Source: Heliocidaris tuberculata (lineage: Eukaryota > Echinodermata > Echinoidea > Camarodonta > Echinometridae). From it: DNA of 64,000 nt. The stretch's first letter is position 1, and every line of letters begins with the position of its first letter. This document shows positions 13,086-24,000 of this stretch, piece by piece. Both the position numbers and the translations under genes were made by a program. The stretch is from the NCBI GenBank assembly GCA_025618425.1, contig CM046850.1, positions 11,421,019-11,485,018 on the forward strand, read 5' to 3'. The notes below the pieces were generated by a model, which was not told where the DNA came from, did no database searches, and saw only the letters and a list, made by a program, of their open reading frames with translations.

Positions 13086-14184
13086 GCCTGTTTCTCGAAA
13101 CCGTCATATGTCTAAGTTCTTGACTACATGTAAGTCAGCGCTAGTTCTCTAGTTGTTCGCTATGTGTTTTACGAAGCCGTCTTTACCAAGATGCATGACA
13201 ATTTCCTGACTAAAGACTTATGTCGCCTCCAATTCTGTCATATCTTTTTTAGTCGACATACAGTGCCATCACATGTTATTTATTGGGTAGATTATGGTCG
13301 GCAAAAAGGGCACTACATAGTTGTATGCAACTCTTTTTATGCTTTCACTTTATCTGGAATTTATCCATGTTTATATTATGAAAATTATATAAAAATACGT
13401 AGTGTTTTTGTTCAAGGCTTGTCTCCACTTAACTGTATTGAATCAACACTCTTTCCACATTCTAATGGATAAGAATACAAAAAAAAATGAGTCTAATTGA
13501 GGTCATTTTATTATGAAAGGAATTTTTTTTTTTCAAATGAAAAGGAAAACCATAATAAAAACGATAACAATAATAAACTGACAGGAGATAGGCCTGTAAC
13601 AAAATGTGGGATTAAAAAAAAAAAACGAAAACAACTATTGACAAATAAACATTGGGCAAGAAAAAAATAGAAGCCTTACTGATAAGCAATGGGAAGTATT
13701 ATAATCTAGAAAAAAAAAAATTAATTCATAACTGTTGCTAGGTATGTTTTATGTCAAATAAATTGTCTTTTAACTTCTGATTGCAAAGCTATTTTATGAT
13801 ATGGGTCCTTCATATCTGATCAATTAGCATGAAAAATGACGTGCTACCATAATAAACTTGAAAATCACATGTTACTTCTTATGATAATTACAAGAGTGCT
13901 TTTTGTGTGAAAACAAATAATTGGGTGATTTTCTTTCTTTTCTTTTATTCCCTAATTCATTCAAATATTTGCAGTTGAGTTAAATTTAGCTTTTAAAAAT
14001 ATAGTGTAATTGCAACCAAGGCTACATGTATGTGTCGGTTCCTATTCTCGCCGATAGTATCGATATCACGAGATGTCTAGCTAGTTAGTTCTTAATGAAA
14101 CAGTTTAGGAAGATCATGGACATCTCCATAGTTGGCGGATAAAGTTATGACTGTCTTGTTGTTGGTTTCGAGAAACAGGCCCCT
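13083..14184. mobile_element. Non-autonomous DNA transposon with 20-bp TIRs, inserted at duplication junction
   Basis: The ends GGGGCCTGTTTCTCGAAACC and GGTTTCGAGAAACAGGCCCC are exact reverse complements. A CTG on each side could be a 3-bp target duplication. The 1.1-kb interior is AT-rich with one 102-codon open frame (13164-13472) that I cannot assign. The superfamily is unknown. Confidence 0.65.
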
Positions 14185-14185
14185 G

Positions 14186-14676
14186 AATAATTGTTATTGT
14201 TAACAGTTCAACACCACAATATCCAATAGGTGGGACTGTAGTAATCATTCAATTCTAACGGAGGCAAGAAGGGCGATGTTCTTTTTCACCATCAAGACAT
14301 GAGAGAAATAAGTGCAAGTGGGAGTGGTTTCGAAATTGTAAAAATATGGAACAAATCTGTACCATTGATTTCTATTTTGCAAACCTAGTTTCACAATGTT
14401 TGTCATGAACTGGCAGGATTCGGGTTGCTTACGTTCCACATTTGTCTGCTTGGCTTTGGCAGATAGCAATATTCTGAAGGGGTGGGTAAATTATTTATCT
14501 AATAATAGTTAATAATTGATTAATTCAAAAGGGTTAACTGAACTTGAATTTATATTTTTTAATGTATAAACCTGAAATGATTATGAAATTACGTCTTTCG
14601 ATGAGTCATTCTACTACAGCCATAAACTCATTTTTGTACACGATGTATTGTGTACCTATAAGCACGTGGATGATCC
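14186..14676 (+). repeat. Tandem duplication, copy 2
   Basis: Second copy of the segment at 12583-13085. It ends GTGTACCTATAAGCACGTGG where copy 1 has GTGTACCTATAATTACGTGG. Its flank CCTGAATTATT shows what the junction may have looked like before the transposon landed. Confidence 0.75.
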
Positions 14677-14879
14677 TGAATTATTTTTTGTGTATTGTTA
14701 ATATTTCCTAACGGAAGAGTTGTTTTCTCTCATCTTTTCCAACAGCTTTCAAGTTTCAAAAGTCACTCGATAGGAAAAGTGAAAGCAATTAACATTTGTT
14801 TATTTCTTGATATCTAAATGAAGAGTAATTCTGAAAAAATTTTCACTAAAGAGGTAGACACAATAACACACGATTAGAA

Positions 14880-15240
14880 ATTCAATTTGTGACTGGTAGT
14901 TTACTTGTAACATTTTTCATTTCTGACCTTTGCTCTTTATTCAGAGAAAAACAATAGCACTGCCCGGTAATTTCTCTGTTTAGAGGAATTATAGTGCCAC
15001 CAGTGACAAGAATGAGAATGCAGCCGTGAATCAAATTCGCGGGCATTTCTGATTGGCGCCAAATAGGCTGTGAATCGGATCCCTCCGTAGGCAATAAATA
15101 GCCTTCACTGGGCAGTGTTCTAGTCATTCTCCTGATGACGATCAGAGCATACTGATCGAAACGTCGAGAACCACAGAGCTCTTAGCGGAGCTCACCAGCC
15201 CTTTTCAGGGCTCTTATTCCTTGAAAGATTACATGGTGTA
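14880..15240 (+). mobile_element. Penelope-like retroelement end fragment (candidate)
   Basis: The segment contains GCCTTCACTGGGCAGTGTTC followed by CTGATGACGATCAG and CTGATCGAAACGTCGAGAA. CTGATGA-stem-GAAACGTC patterns are typical of the terminal repeats of Penelope-like elements. No reverse transcriptase or GIY-YIG coding sequence accompanies it, so it would be a short remnant. Confidence 0.45.
15127..15170 (+). ncRNA. Hammerhead-ribozyme-like core
   Basis: CTGATGA (15132-15138) is followed by a stem GATCAG/CTGATC with loop AGCATA, then GAAAC and GTC (15163-15165). TTCTC (15127-15131) can pair with GAGAA (15166-15170) as stem I, placing GTC at the cleavage site. Stem III would be only the self-complementary ACGT, which suits a dimeric minimal hammerhead. 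One extra C lies between CTGATGA and the stem, so the fit is imperfect. Confidence 0.4.
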
Positions 15241-15387
15241 ACCCTGAAAAACTAAACTTACAATTCAGTCCATCATGAAAAGTATCGCTGATACTTCACT
15301 AAATACCGGCTCTAAGGGGAGCAGTCATTCAGCGAAAAATCTGGCCCTTGCTCATTATTCAGAGAAAAACAATGTTCACTTCACTGT

Positions 15388-15535
15388 GATGGACGAGGCA
15401 AAATTCAGAAAGATTTACCTCCTCTTTTGGGAGTTATTGGGGGTGCCATTTTTCATATTTGCGGGGGCACTGACGAGCGAACGTGTGCGCACGCGCCCGT
15501 CTAAATCTCTGGGAACGGCAGCATGTGAAATGTTC
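15388..15535 (+). repeat. Isolated fragment of the arm ~870-bp module
   Basis: GATGGACGAGGCAAAATTCA, then TTTGGGAGTTATTGGGG, ATATTTGCGGGGGCACTGAC and a GCGCACGCGC tract match the minus strand of the module seen at 43891-44760 (around 44150-44310). It is the only piece of the arm family I found between the arms, and it lies in the left-arm orientation. Confidence 0.7.
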
Positions 15536-16277
15536 ACTTCGTAACCAAAATGCGAGAATCCAAGTGATACTAGTTAACGTAAGTTTATGATATCCTGTGA
15601 AAGTTTGGTGCCTAGAAAAGTTTGAGGACTTCTCAAAGCAAGTGGCATTGCTTTCTTAAATGATTTTTATCTGGTTTTAAATCAGTTGAAGCCAATATTT
15701 TGTCCACTGTTCGTAAACAATATGCGATCCCAGCGTAACAGTGTGAGACATGAAATGTTACGAAGTTTGGCATATCAACAACTCTAATTCGTATTGTTCC
15801 AGATATTTATCGATGGAAAGTGACTATGACATGTTAGAGCAAAGTAAATATATTTTAAGGTAATGACATTTCAATCACGACTGAGCATAATTTTAGTGGT
15901 TTGTAGAGTTTCAAACATTTTTTTTAAATGTCACACTATTTACCTGAAATCGTAATGAGACACCAAAATTTATTTTTCATTTTTTCACAAATCAGAATAT
16001 AAAAAAAGTTGTCAAATATATCTCACAGAGAAGAAGGATTATTGCTTTGTTTAAAAATATAAAAGAAAATAACAATTCATAACGCATGGAAGAGAAAAGA
16101 AAAACAGAACACATGTACATGAAACACTGTGTGGCTTCTCCATTTATAGAATGACCCAAATGGTAAGTGGTTGCCATAGAGCGACGTTTTCATCATCAAA
16201 AATTGTATTTTCTGATGCAAAGTGCCAAAAAAAAATTTGCAATTTAAGTTTTATATGGCATATTGGGTACATTTTGT

Positions 16278-16893
16278 ATGTGCAAATTTCATACACACAT
16301 TGTGAATACTAAATAATTGCCATAAAATGATGTTTTCATCAACAAAAAGTGTATTTTAGGATACAATGTGCAAATAAAAAGTTGCATTTTAAGTTTTATG
16401 GCATATTGGGTACATTTTGTATATGAGTAAGCATCTTCATTGAAAATGACCTGACACACAAATCTGTTATGTAATTCAGTACTACTGCTGCATTCTTAGT
16501 GAAACCATTTTTCAAAAGCATTTTTTTTTTTGTGAAACAATAGGCCTTTCAATATGAAATTGTTGGCAGGTGCAGCAAAACGTCGGGCTTGGACAATGGA
16601 AGTGGGGGGGGGGGGGGGGGGGGGGGAGGGGGGGGGAAGCACATTTAGTTTCCCAAACAAAAAGTGCTCCACATTATGCAGCAGTAGTACTGAATTGTAA
16701 CAGATTTGTGTGTCGGGTCATCTTCAATGAAGATGCTTGATATGAAATGTATCCAATATGCCATATGAAACTTAAAGTGCAACCTTTTATTTGCACATTG
16801 TATCCTAAAATACACTTTTTGTTGATGAAAACATCATTTTATGGCAATTATTTAGTACATGTATTCACAATGTGTGTATGAAATTTGCACATC
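16278..16893. mobile_element. Inverted-repeat element, arms ~216 bp around a poly-G loop
   Basis: 16278-16493 is the reverse complement, with a few differences, of 16676-16893; both contain the tract reading AAAATGATGTTTTCATCAAC or its complement. The 180-base loop contains a G-run at 16604-16626 followed by more G. There is no coding capacity. A partial second copy of the motif GGCATATTGGGTACATTTTG occurs just outside at about 16257. Confidence 0.7.
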
Positions 16894-17368
16894 CATTATC
16901 GTTTGCAAGATGAAAATTTGGCAAATATTTTTTGAGATACAGTATATCAAAAAAATATGCTAGGGGGGACTTACTTTTTTGGTTGAGTGTATATATATTT
17001 TGGTCATGTTTTACCAATATTTTGTTATTTTTCTTTAGGGATAGCTGGTATCAGTTGAATACAAGTTCATGATTTGATCTTTGGACGAAGCAGAGTTCCT
17101 GCAGTGTAAGTATTATAGATTAGTAGTTTTGATGTCACTTTGATGTAAGAGAAGTGATTTGTGCAAAAGGAAACCTAACAATATGCAATTTGGTTTGTTC
17201 AGTCAGGGTACATGTAGGTAGTTATGAATATTTATGAACTCCAAATGATAAGTATGGAAATGTTGTATGGACACCCAAAACTTTAACGCTTTGTGACACA
17301 GTATTTAGGGGACTGGTGTTGCAAATGGACTTTGTGTAGATTCATTGCTGCACAATGTGGGTGTGGGC

Positions 17369-17874
17369 TTAAAGGGGAAGTTCACCCCGAAGATTACTTG
17401 AGTTTAAAAAATGCAGAAAAAATAAAGAAAAATATTGGCGAAAGTTTGGACAAAATCCGTTAAAGAATAACGGAGTTATGGACTTTTGAAGTTTTGATTT
17501 TGTGACGTCACATGCGAGCAGCTCCTCCATTATATAATGTGATAAATATTCCATAAAATACAGTTTTCTCAGAAAATTTAGAATATTTTCGTCTGTGCAT
17601 TTGATATATTGTCAGAAATGTTATTCAATACTAGATTCTGAAAAGAAACAATATTAATTTATCGTAGAATGTAAAAAAAAATGCGAATATATGGAATATT
17701 TATTACATGACCAATGGGCAGCTGCTTGCATGTGACGTCACAAATCCAAAACTTTAAATACTCATAACTCTTTCATTATTTGACCGATTTTCATCAAACC
17801 TTCGCCAATATTTTTCTTTATTTTTTCTGCATTTTTTAAACTCAAGTAATCTTCAGGGTGAACTTTCCCTTTAA
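17369..17874. mobile_element. MITE, TTAAAGGG...CCCTTTAA ends
   Basis: The ends TTAAAGGGGAAGTTCACCCC and GGGTGAACTTTCCCTTTAA are inverted repeats extended inward for over 100 bases (AATATTGGCGAAAG versus CTTCGCCAATATT). Each arm contains TGTGACGTCACATG or its near-complement. The outer TTAA could be a piggyBac-type target duplication, or TA a Tc1/mariner type; this was not decided. There is no coding capacity. Confidence 0.7.
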
Positions 17875-18397
17875 TTGCCAGCCTTGATTGTAAGAGACAT
17901 CTTGTTTATTTTGGGGGGTACAATTTTGATGGTGGTAATGGGCCATACAAAAACTATGAAAACATAGTATATATTTTCACTTTTCTTAATCTACCTGGAT
18001 AAACAATACGAGAACAGTTAGATATTATTCATGTTAGGTGAGCTGTGGTACAAATATTTTCTCATGTCAGGTTAGTGTGAAAAAAAAACATATTGTAGGT
18101 ATAAAATAGGGCTAATGTTATTTTCTTGTCAGGTTTTCATGGTTAATGTATATTCTGTAATATGTTTGCAGTGTGAAAATGTGACTAGAAAGTTGCGAAA
18201 GCAAATGGTGTTAGTTACAAGGCCTTTCATTTGTTTAAAGGATAGAATTTCATTTCTTGGTCAGTATATGTTTTCATGTATTAGTCATGTTTGATATACT
18301 ATATATTGGCTAACAAATCAAACAAGTAACTGGGTAAATGTATGCATTCGTTTTGTGTTTTTAAGAGGTACACAAGCTGGTATTGGTTTATTGTTAC

Positions 18398-18590
18398 AGG
18401 TTGTGAAGTGTGTGTGTAATTGGGTTTTTACAGACGTGTGTCAATCAGATATGACTATTTACGTCTGGGACCGATCTTTAACATCACCATTCGAAGGGCG
18501 TGACTTGGTTTCGAACCTGGGTCTGCTGAATCAGTTTATAACTTCCATTGTTAGCTGGATTACAGGTGCATGCCACAACGCCCAATTGTA
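18398..18590 (-). repeat. SINE-like element with 7SL-like 5' end, minus-strand copy
   Basis: The minus strand begins near 18588 with GGGCGTTGTGGCATGCACC, TGTAATCCAGCTA and then GGTTCGAAACC, and ends in GGTCCCAGACGTAAATAG and ACACACGTCTGTAAAAACCC. It matches the plus-strand copy at 9961 over nearly its whole length. Confidence 0.65.
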
Positions 18591-18933
18591 TTCTGTTATG
18601 ATGCTTTAATGTTCTATGATGTGGCAAATAATTAACAGTAAATTGTGCAGGTTGGAAACAAGATGCAATCAACATGTATTATATTCGATTTATATTTAGT
18701 TATTAGTATTCTAGGATTGTGATTTATGTCATAGTATTATACAGTCCTATGGTATGCAGTATCAAAATTTGTATATAGTCCTGTGAAAATGTAAAATATA
18801 GTACAAAAAGTTGTTAATGGTTATTGATAATATTGTTTTTAATAGACCTCTATTATTTTTCTTCTTTTGCAGGTGGTGAGGACCTTTCTGAGAAGACAGA
18901 GTGTATGTTTTTCTTACTCTTTTGTTTTGTTTT

Positions 18934-19408
18934 GTGCATCTAGCACAGTTTGTGATTAATATTTCTAAGTCCTTGTACTGTCTTGTGACATTTTATGTTT
19001 GTAACTTTCTTTCCCCTGTATTTTTTCTAGTGTCTGGCAACTGACATAATCCTCTGGTCCATACACACCAGTAGGTGGTCGCATTGGGTTGCTTTAAGGA
19101 CATTCACATTTTGTTTTGTGTAGACATTTTATGTGGAAATCGCTAACAAAACTGGAAACTGAAATTGAATTGTGCATTTAGCACAGTTTGTGATTAATAT
19201 TTCTAAGTCCTTGTACTGTCTTGGTGACAATTTATGTTTGTAACTTTCTTTCCCCTGTGTTTTTCCAGTGTCTGGCAACTGACATAATCCTCTGGTCCAT
19301 ACACACCAGTAGGTGGTCGCATTGGGTTGCCTTAAGGACATTCACATTTTGTTTTGTGTAGACATTTTATGTGGAAATCACTAACAAAACTGAAAAGTGA
19401 AACTGAAA
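18934..19408 (+). repeat. 238-bp tandem duplication upstream of the Helentron gene
   Basis: Copy 1 (18934-19171) and copy 2 (19172-about 19408) are nearly identical. Both contain a pyrimidine tract ending in CTAG or CCAG followed by TGTCTGGCAACTGACATAAT. The acceptor-like pattern is repeated in each copy, which could mean duplicated non-coding exons of the leader, but this is inference. Confidence 0.75.
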
Positions 19409-19414
19409 TTGAAT

Positions 19415-19620
19415 TCTGCATACTGCATACTGAAAACTGAAGTTGAATTCTGCATACTGCATCTTGCACTGCATCTGTTTTGAATTCTGCATACTGCATT
19501 TTGCACTGCATCTGCTTTGAATTCTGCTTCATCAATTCTACTTTATCTTGCATCTGCATTCAATTCTTTTTCAACAATTCTACTTTATCTTGTATCTGCT
19601 TTCAATTCTGTTTCAATCAC
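19415..19620 (+). repeat. CTGCAT / GAATTCTGCAT minisatellite
   Basis: Irregular tandem iterations of TTGAATTCTGCATACTGCAT and TTGCACTGCATCTG that degrade to TCAATTCTACTTTATCTTG. No gene is seen. Confidence 0.6.
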
Positions 19621-19749
19621 ACCTGAATCTTTATCTTATCGGAAGTTCTGATTCTCTTTATTTAGTGCTATCTGTATAAGTGACTTTGAGTGAGCTTGTT
19701 TAAAGTATTAAAGTTGAATTGATTGTGAAGAGGATAACGTCTGAGGTTG

Positions 19750-19750
<1 letters not shown>

Positions 19751-19789
<39 letters not shown>
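19751..19789. repeat. (TA)n(GA)n microsatellite
   Basis: A run of alternating TA is followed directly by alternating GA. Confidence 0.9.
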
Positions 19790-20560
19790 CAAAGGTATAA
19801 GAAGTGCAAGTGACTGATTGTAAAGTGAGAAGGAATTAACATTGTGTCAGGATATATAGAGTTGTAGGAAAGTGAGCGTTATTGATTGCAAAGAGAGAAA
19901 GAAGGAAATCTGTGTCTGGATATACAGTGTATAGAAATATAGGTGAGCTTGATTGAATGCAGAGATAGTAAGAAAGGAATTTGGGTCAGGATATACAGGG
20001 TTCCAGAAATATAAGAGAGTTTCATTGATTGCAGAGAGAATAAGAAAGAAATTTGGTCGGTGTTTAAATTGAGCTTGCTTGGAAAGAGGGTAAGAAAAAA
20101 AAAATTGCATTGTTATATACAGAGAAGAAAATCTGTTTAGTACATAGAGTTCTGGAAATATAAGTGAGCTTAATTGAGTGCATTGATTACAGACTGCATT
20201 TGAGATTGGAAAAAGAGTAAATAAAGTATTTGCAGATTTGGGTCAGGGTATATAGAGTTCTTGAATACAGGTTAGGTACATTGACTTCACAGTAAGGAGG
20301 ATAGTTGAGCAAAGATATAGAGAGTTGTAGAAATATAAGTGAGGTTGATTGATTACAAAGAGAGTTATTGATTACAAAAGTGGGTAAGAACAAGATTTGC
20401 TTAGTACACAGTTTTGAAAATTTACGTGAGCTTTATCAAGTACAAAAGAATAAAATTGGAGATTTGTGTCAAGATATACAGAATTCTACATATATAAGTT
20501 TCTTTTATTGACTAGCAATTATAAAAATTATAAACAAGAATATTTAATATTCAGTGAGAG
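19790..20560 (+). repeat. Degenerate ~70-bp tandem repeat in the Helentron leader
   Basis: Phrases such as GATATACAG, GAAATATAAGTGAG, TTGATTGCAGAGAGA and AAGAAAG recur about every 70 bases (for example near 19851, 19919 and 19988). They sit directly upstream of the large gene and could be its promoter or leader. No splice or promoter element can be assigned firmly. Confidence 0.55.
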
Positions 20561-21010
20561 ACTAGTGAGGTAGTGACCTTGACTGATTGCAGAGTACATT
20601 GAAAGGGAGATTAAGATTACCAACAAAAAATCTGTAGTGAATTTTCTGAACCAGCAACAAAAATCAAATTCCATAAGTTTTCAACCAAAACAAACTTGAT
20701 ATCAAGGTATTTTGTCTATATATTTATACGCATTTTTGAGTGCTAGTCTTGCTGCACTACCATTACTCATTTGTTTGCAAGATAGAACATTTTTGTTCAG
20801 TTTATTGAGGATCTTGATATTTTCACTGATTTACTGCACTGTTTGGTACTAACTGAATATATTAATAATCATCTTTGTGTCATTACTGAACGCTGTCTGA
20901 CAATATTGTGGTTTGTATAGAGAAAGTAGCGCAGTCGAGAGATTCAGGATAGGTAACAACTTCACATTTTTAACAATTATAAGCAAATAAAGGCCATTTG
21001 TTCAAAGACA

Positions 21011-24000
21011 ATGAAGGTCAGTGTCAGACAATCTGATCCCCGTGCTGAGGAGAGTGTAGAGTGTTACATATGTGGAAAAGATCTTGATGGAAAGGAGAAT
21101 GAAGTGAAATGTGAAAGTTGTCCTAAATCGTATCATGTCGCATGTATGAATATCTCACATGAAGATAAATTGAGTGACATTAGACTTGTATGGATTTGCC
21201 TTTGTGGAAATAACAATATTTCTGTACGTATGTTTGACCATCTAGGTATCCCTCTTGATGTTGGGCAATACGAATGCATCAGTCCGAAACATGAGATAAC
21301 TGAACAGCGTGATGGCAAATCTGATGACTGCTTTACCTCAAGAGAGAGAACAAGAACAAGAAAAGGCCGCTTCACGAAGAAGAAAAGGTATGTGAACAAA
21401 GGACAAAAGCGGTCGATATCCCCCGATGAAACAAATACAAAAAAGAGGAGAAAGGAAGGGTATGTTGATGACAGTAAGAAGGCATCTACATCTGACCAGT
21501 TGGAAAATGTAGAAAATGCAATTGGCAAGGAAAAGGAATCTGGTTCAAGATGGGAGTCGATAAGATCCCGAAAGGCAAAACTGTTGGAGAAAAGACAAGG
21601 AATGATATCTGTAGATACCAAATACAAACATGAGGATGAGTGTTCACATGAGAACAAAAGAGAAAAGGGAGTGACTTACATTGGAAAATCAATGAAGCAT
21701 CTGTACTGCAAATCAAACAGGAAAATCAAGGTTCCAAGTACTGAAAACCAATCAAAAATGACACAAGTGAAAGAAAAGTCAAAAACAAGTGTATCAAGCA
21801 CAAAGAAACAAATAGAGATACTGGAGATCAGTGAAAATGATTTGAACGTAGCATGCATAGGTACGGTTTCTCATAAAGAGATGGATCTATGTGAAGATGG
21901 CAATGAGGAACATTTTTTGAAGTCTAATGAAATGGCTATGTTGTATAGTAAACAGAAATCTCCTAGTGAATGGTCTTCTTCAGATATTGATGCTCTTGTA
22001 ACATGTTCAATTGATATGTTTTGTACTAGCCCTGATGACGAATCTGTGAGTATCTGTAACAAAGATGACAGCACATCTCTTGGTGAAGCAAAGACAGGTC
22101 CTGTTACTGACTACACACATCCAGATTCACTGTTGAACACAATTGAGGAATCACTTAACAATTGTGATGGCTGTCTTATGAACTTTGGTAAGCAGACTTT
22201 TCTCATAATGTCAAGTGAAACAGGTTACTACATCTTTGACCCACATTCCAGAAATAGAAAAGGGCTTCACAGTAGAAACGGGAAAAGCATTCTCATGCAC
22301 ACTAAAACTTGGCTCGGAGTTTATACTTATTGCATACAGTTGTCTAACTCGATGAAGCTGCCGTGTGAAGAGACATACAAGCTGACACAAGTGACAGTTT
22401 TGTACAGATCAAATACTGATGCATCGATACATGCATTCCCAACAAGTACAATGTTACAGGACAACGCAGATGAGAATCTGATAGTAGTGCAAACCGAAGA
22501 TCATCCTGTATCTGAACCCAAATCAAGCAGTCATTCCGAGGAAGTACATGTAACACCCAAGCAGTTGAACACTACAGATAGTGTAAAAGCAAAACCTACC
22601 AAACCCACTGGTGAAATAGCTGTTGATCTCAAACCCTACAACGTAAACAGTAACTGGTGTCAAAACGACTCTAAATCTGGTTCACGGCTAAATGAATCTT
22701 GTACAGTCTCTTGTAGTGAATTGCACAAGACATCTCCTTGTGATAAAGACTTTGAGACACTTGACCAAGAACAGAAGAATGTAACAGGGTCTCAGGCAAA
22801 GGAAAAGGTTACAGTTGAACAAATAGCTGAACTGCGCAAAGTTGAAAATTTGGAGGAGAAAATACTTTACGAAGTTTCACAAACAACAGAAAATGTAGAA
22901 TGCTCTGAATCGGTCACTACACGTACAAATCTGTCAATGAAAAATGAAGAACTGAATGGAAATGTAGTTCTAGAGGCAAAATCCAAAAGGAAAATGACTG
23001 AAAATGCAGTCCCTAAAAATACTCAACGTGCAAGTAAGTTTAGGAATGAATGTGGCTCTCAATCAGTTATTAAAAACAAAGGTAACATCAAGGACAAGAT
23101 TCTTCAAAGTGATCACAATGACAAATGTACAACAGTCGATACACAAATAAAACATGTTGCCCAAGGAACTTTCAATCAAGGCGATAGAAGATTTGGTTGT
23201 TCAAGTGGAAAACAATGTGTTGCTAATTCGCTATCTGCACTGTTGTATAGCAAGATAAAGAATGCCAATGATTGGAGAAGTACAGATCTCGACAGGATTT
23301 TGAATAACGGTGATGAATTATATCGTTACATACGACGTTTCGCCTCAGTTGGTCATGAATATCTATTGATCTCTGATCTATTTGAATATTTGGACACGTA
23401 TGATGAATTGTTTGAGATAGAATGTCATGAATCAGTAAGTGGATTGTTAGATGGAGATGAATTGATACTGGCCCAATCTCTTTCAATGCCATTGAAGCAA
23501 GCACTCGAACAAGAGCTTTGTAGTGGCTCTGATGCATGTTTTGTCACTTTTGGTGGAAATACTCTGATGGTGTTATCTGGTCAAGATGGTTTCTTTATAT
23601 TTGATTCACATTCCAGAAGCATTCGAGGGTTACTAATTGAACAGGGACACAGTGTTCTACTATGTACTCCAAGCTGGCAAGGTGTATACAAGCATTGCAT
23701 GAGGTTAGCGAAAACAATGGGATGCCCCATGCACACTGAATACGAAGTAACCAGTGTATGTGCAAAAGCCACTTCCGGTAAGAATGAAACCTTGAAAGGC
23801 TATCCGCAGTTACAGGCCATCCCTTCTAGTCAAATTCCATCATCGAGTAGGCACTGTGAAAGTCAGGTTGAAAGCTCTGAATGTTCCATACCACATGAAA
23901 GCTTCGATGAACTTCAAAGCTTGGATCAGAGTATCCCCCCACAAGAAGTAATCAATACCCAAGATTTATTTCACTGCTCTGAAAATGCAAATGAACCAAT

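Noticed and set aside
21890..23770. Capture of herpesvirus sequence
   Set aside because: Similarity is limited to the short Cys and D-x-H motifs of the C76 fold; no other viral gene is near, and the domains are in frame with the transposase.
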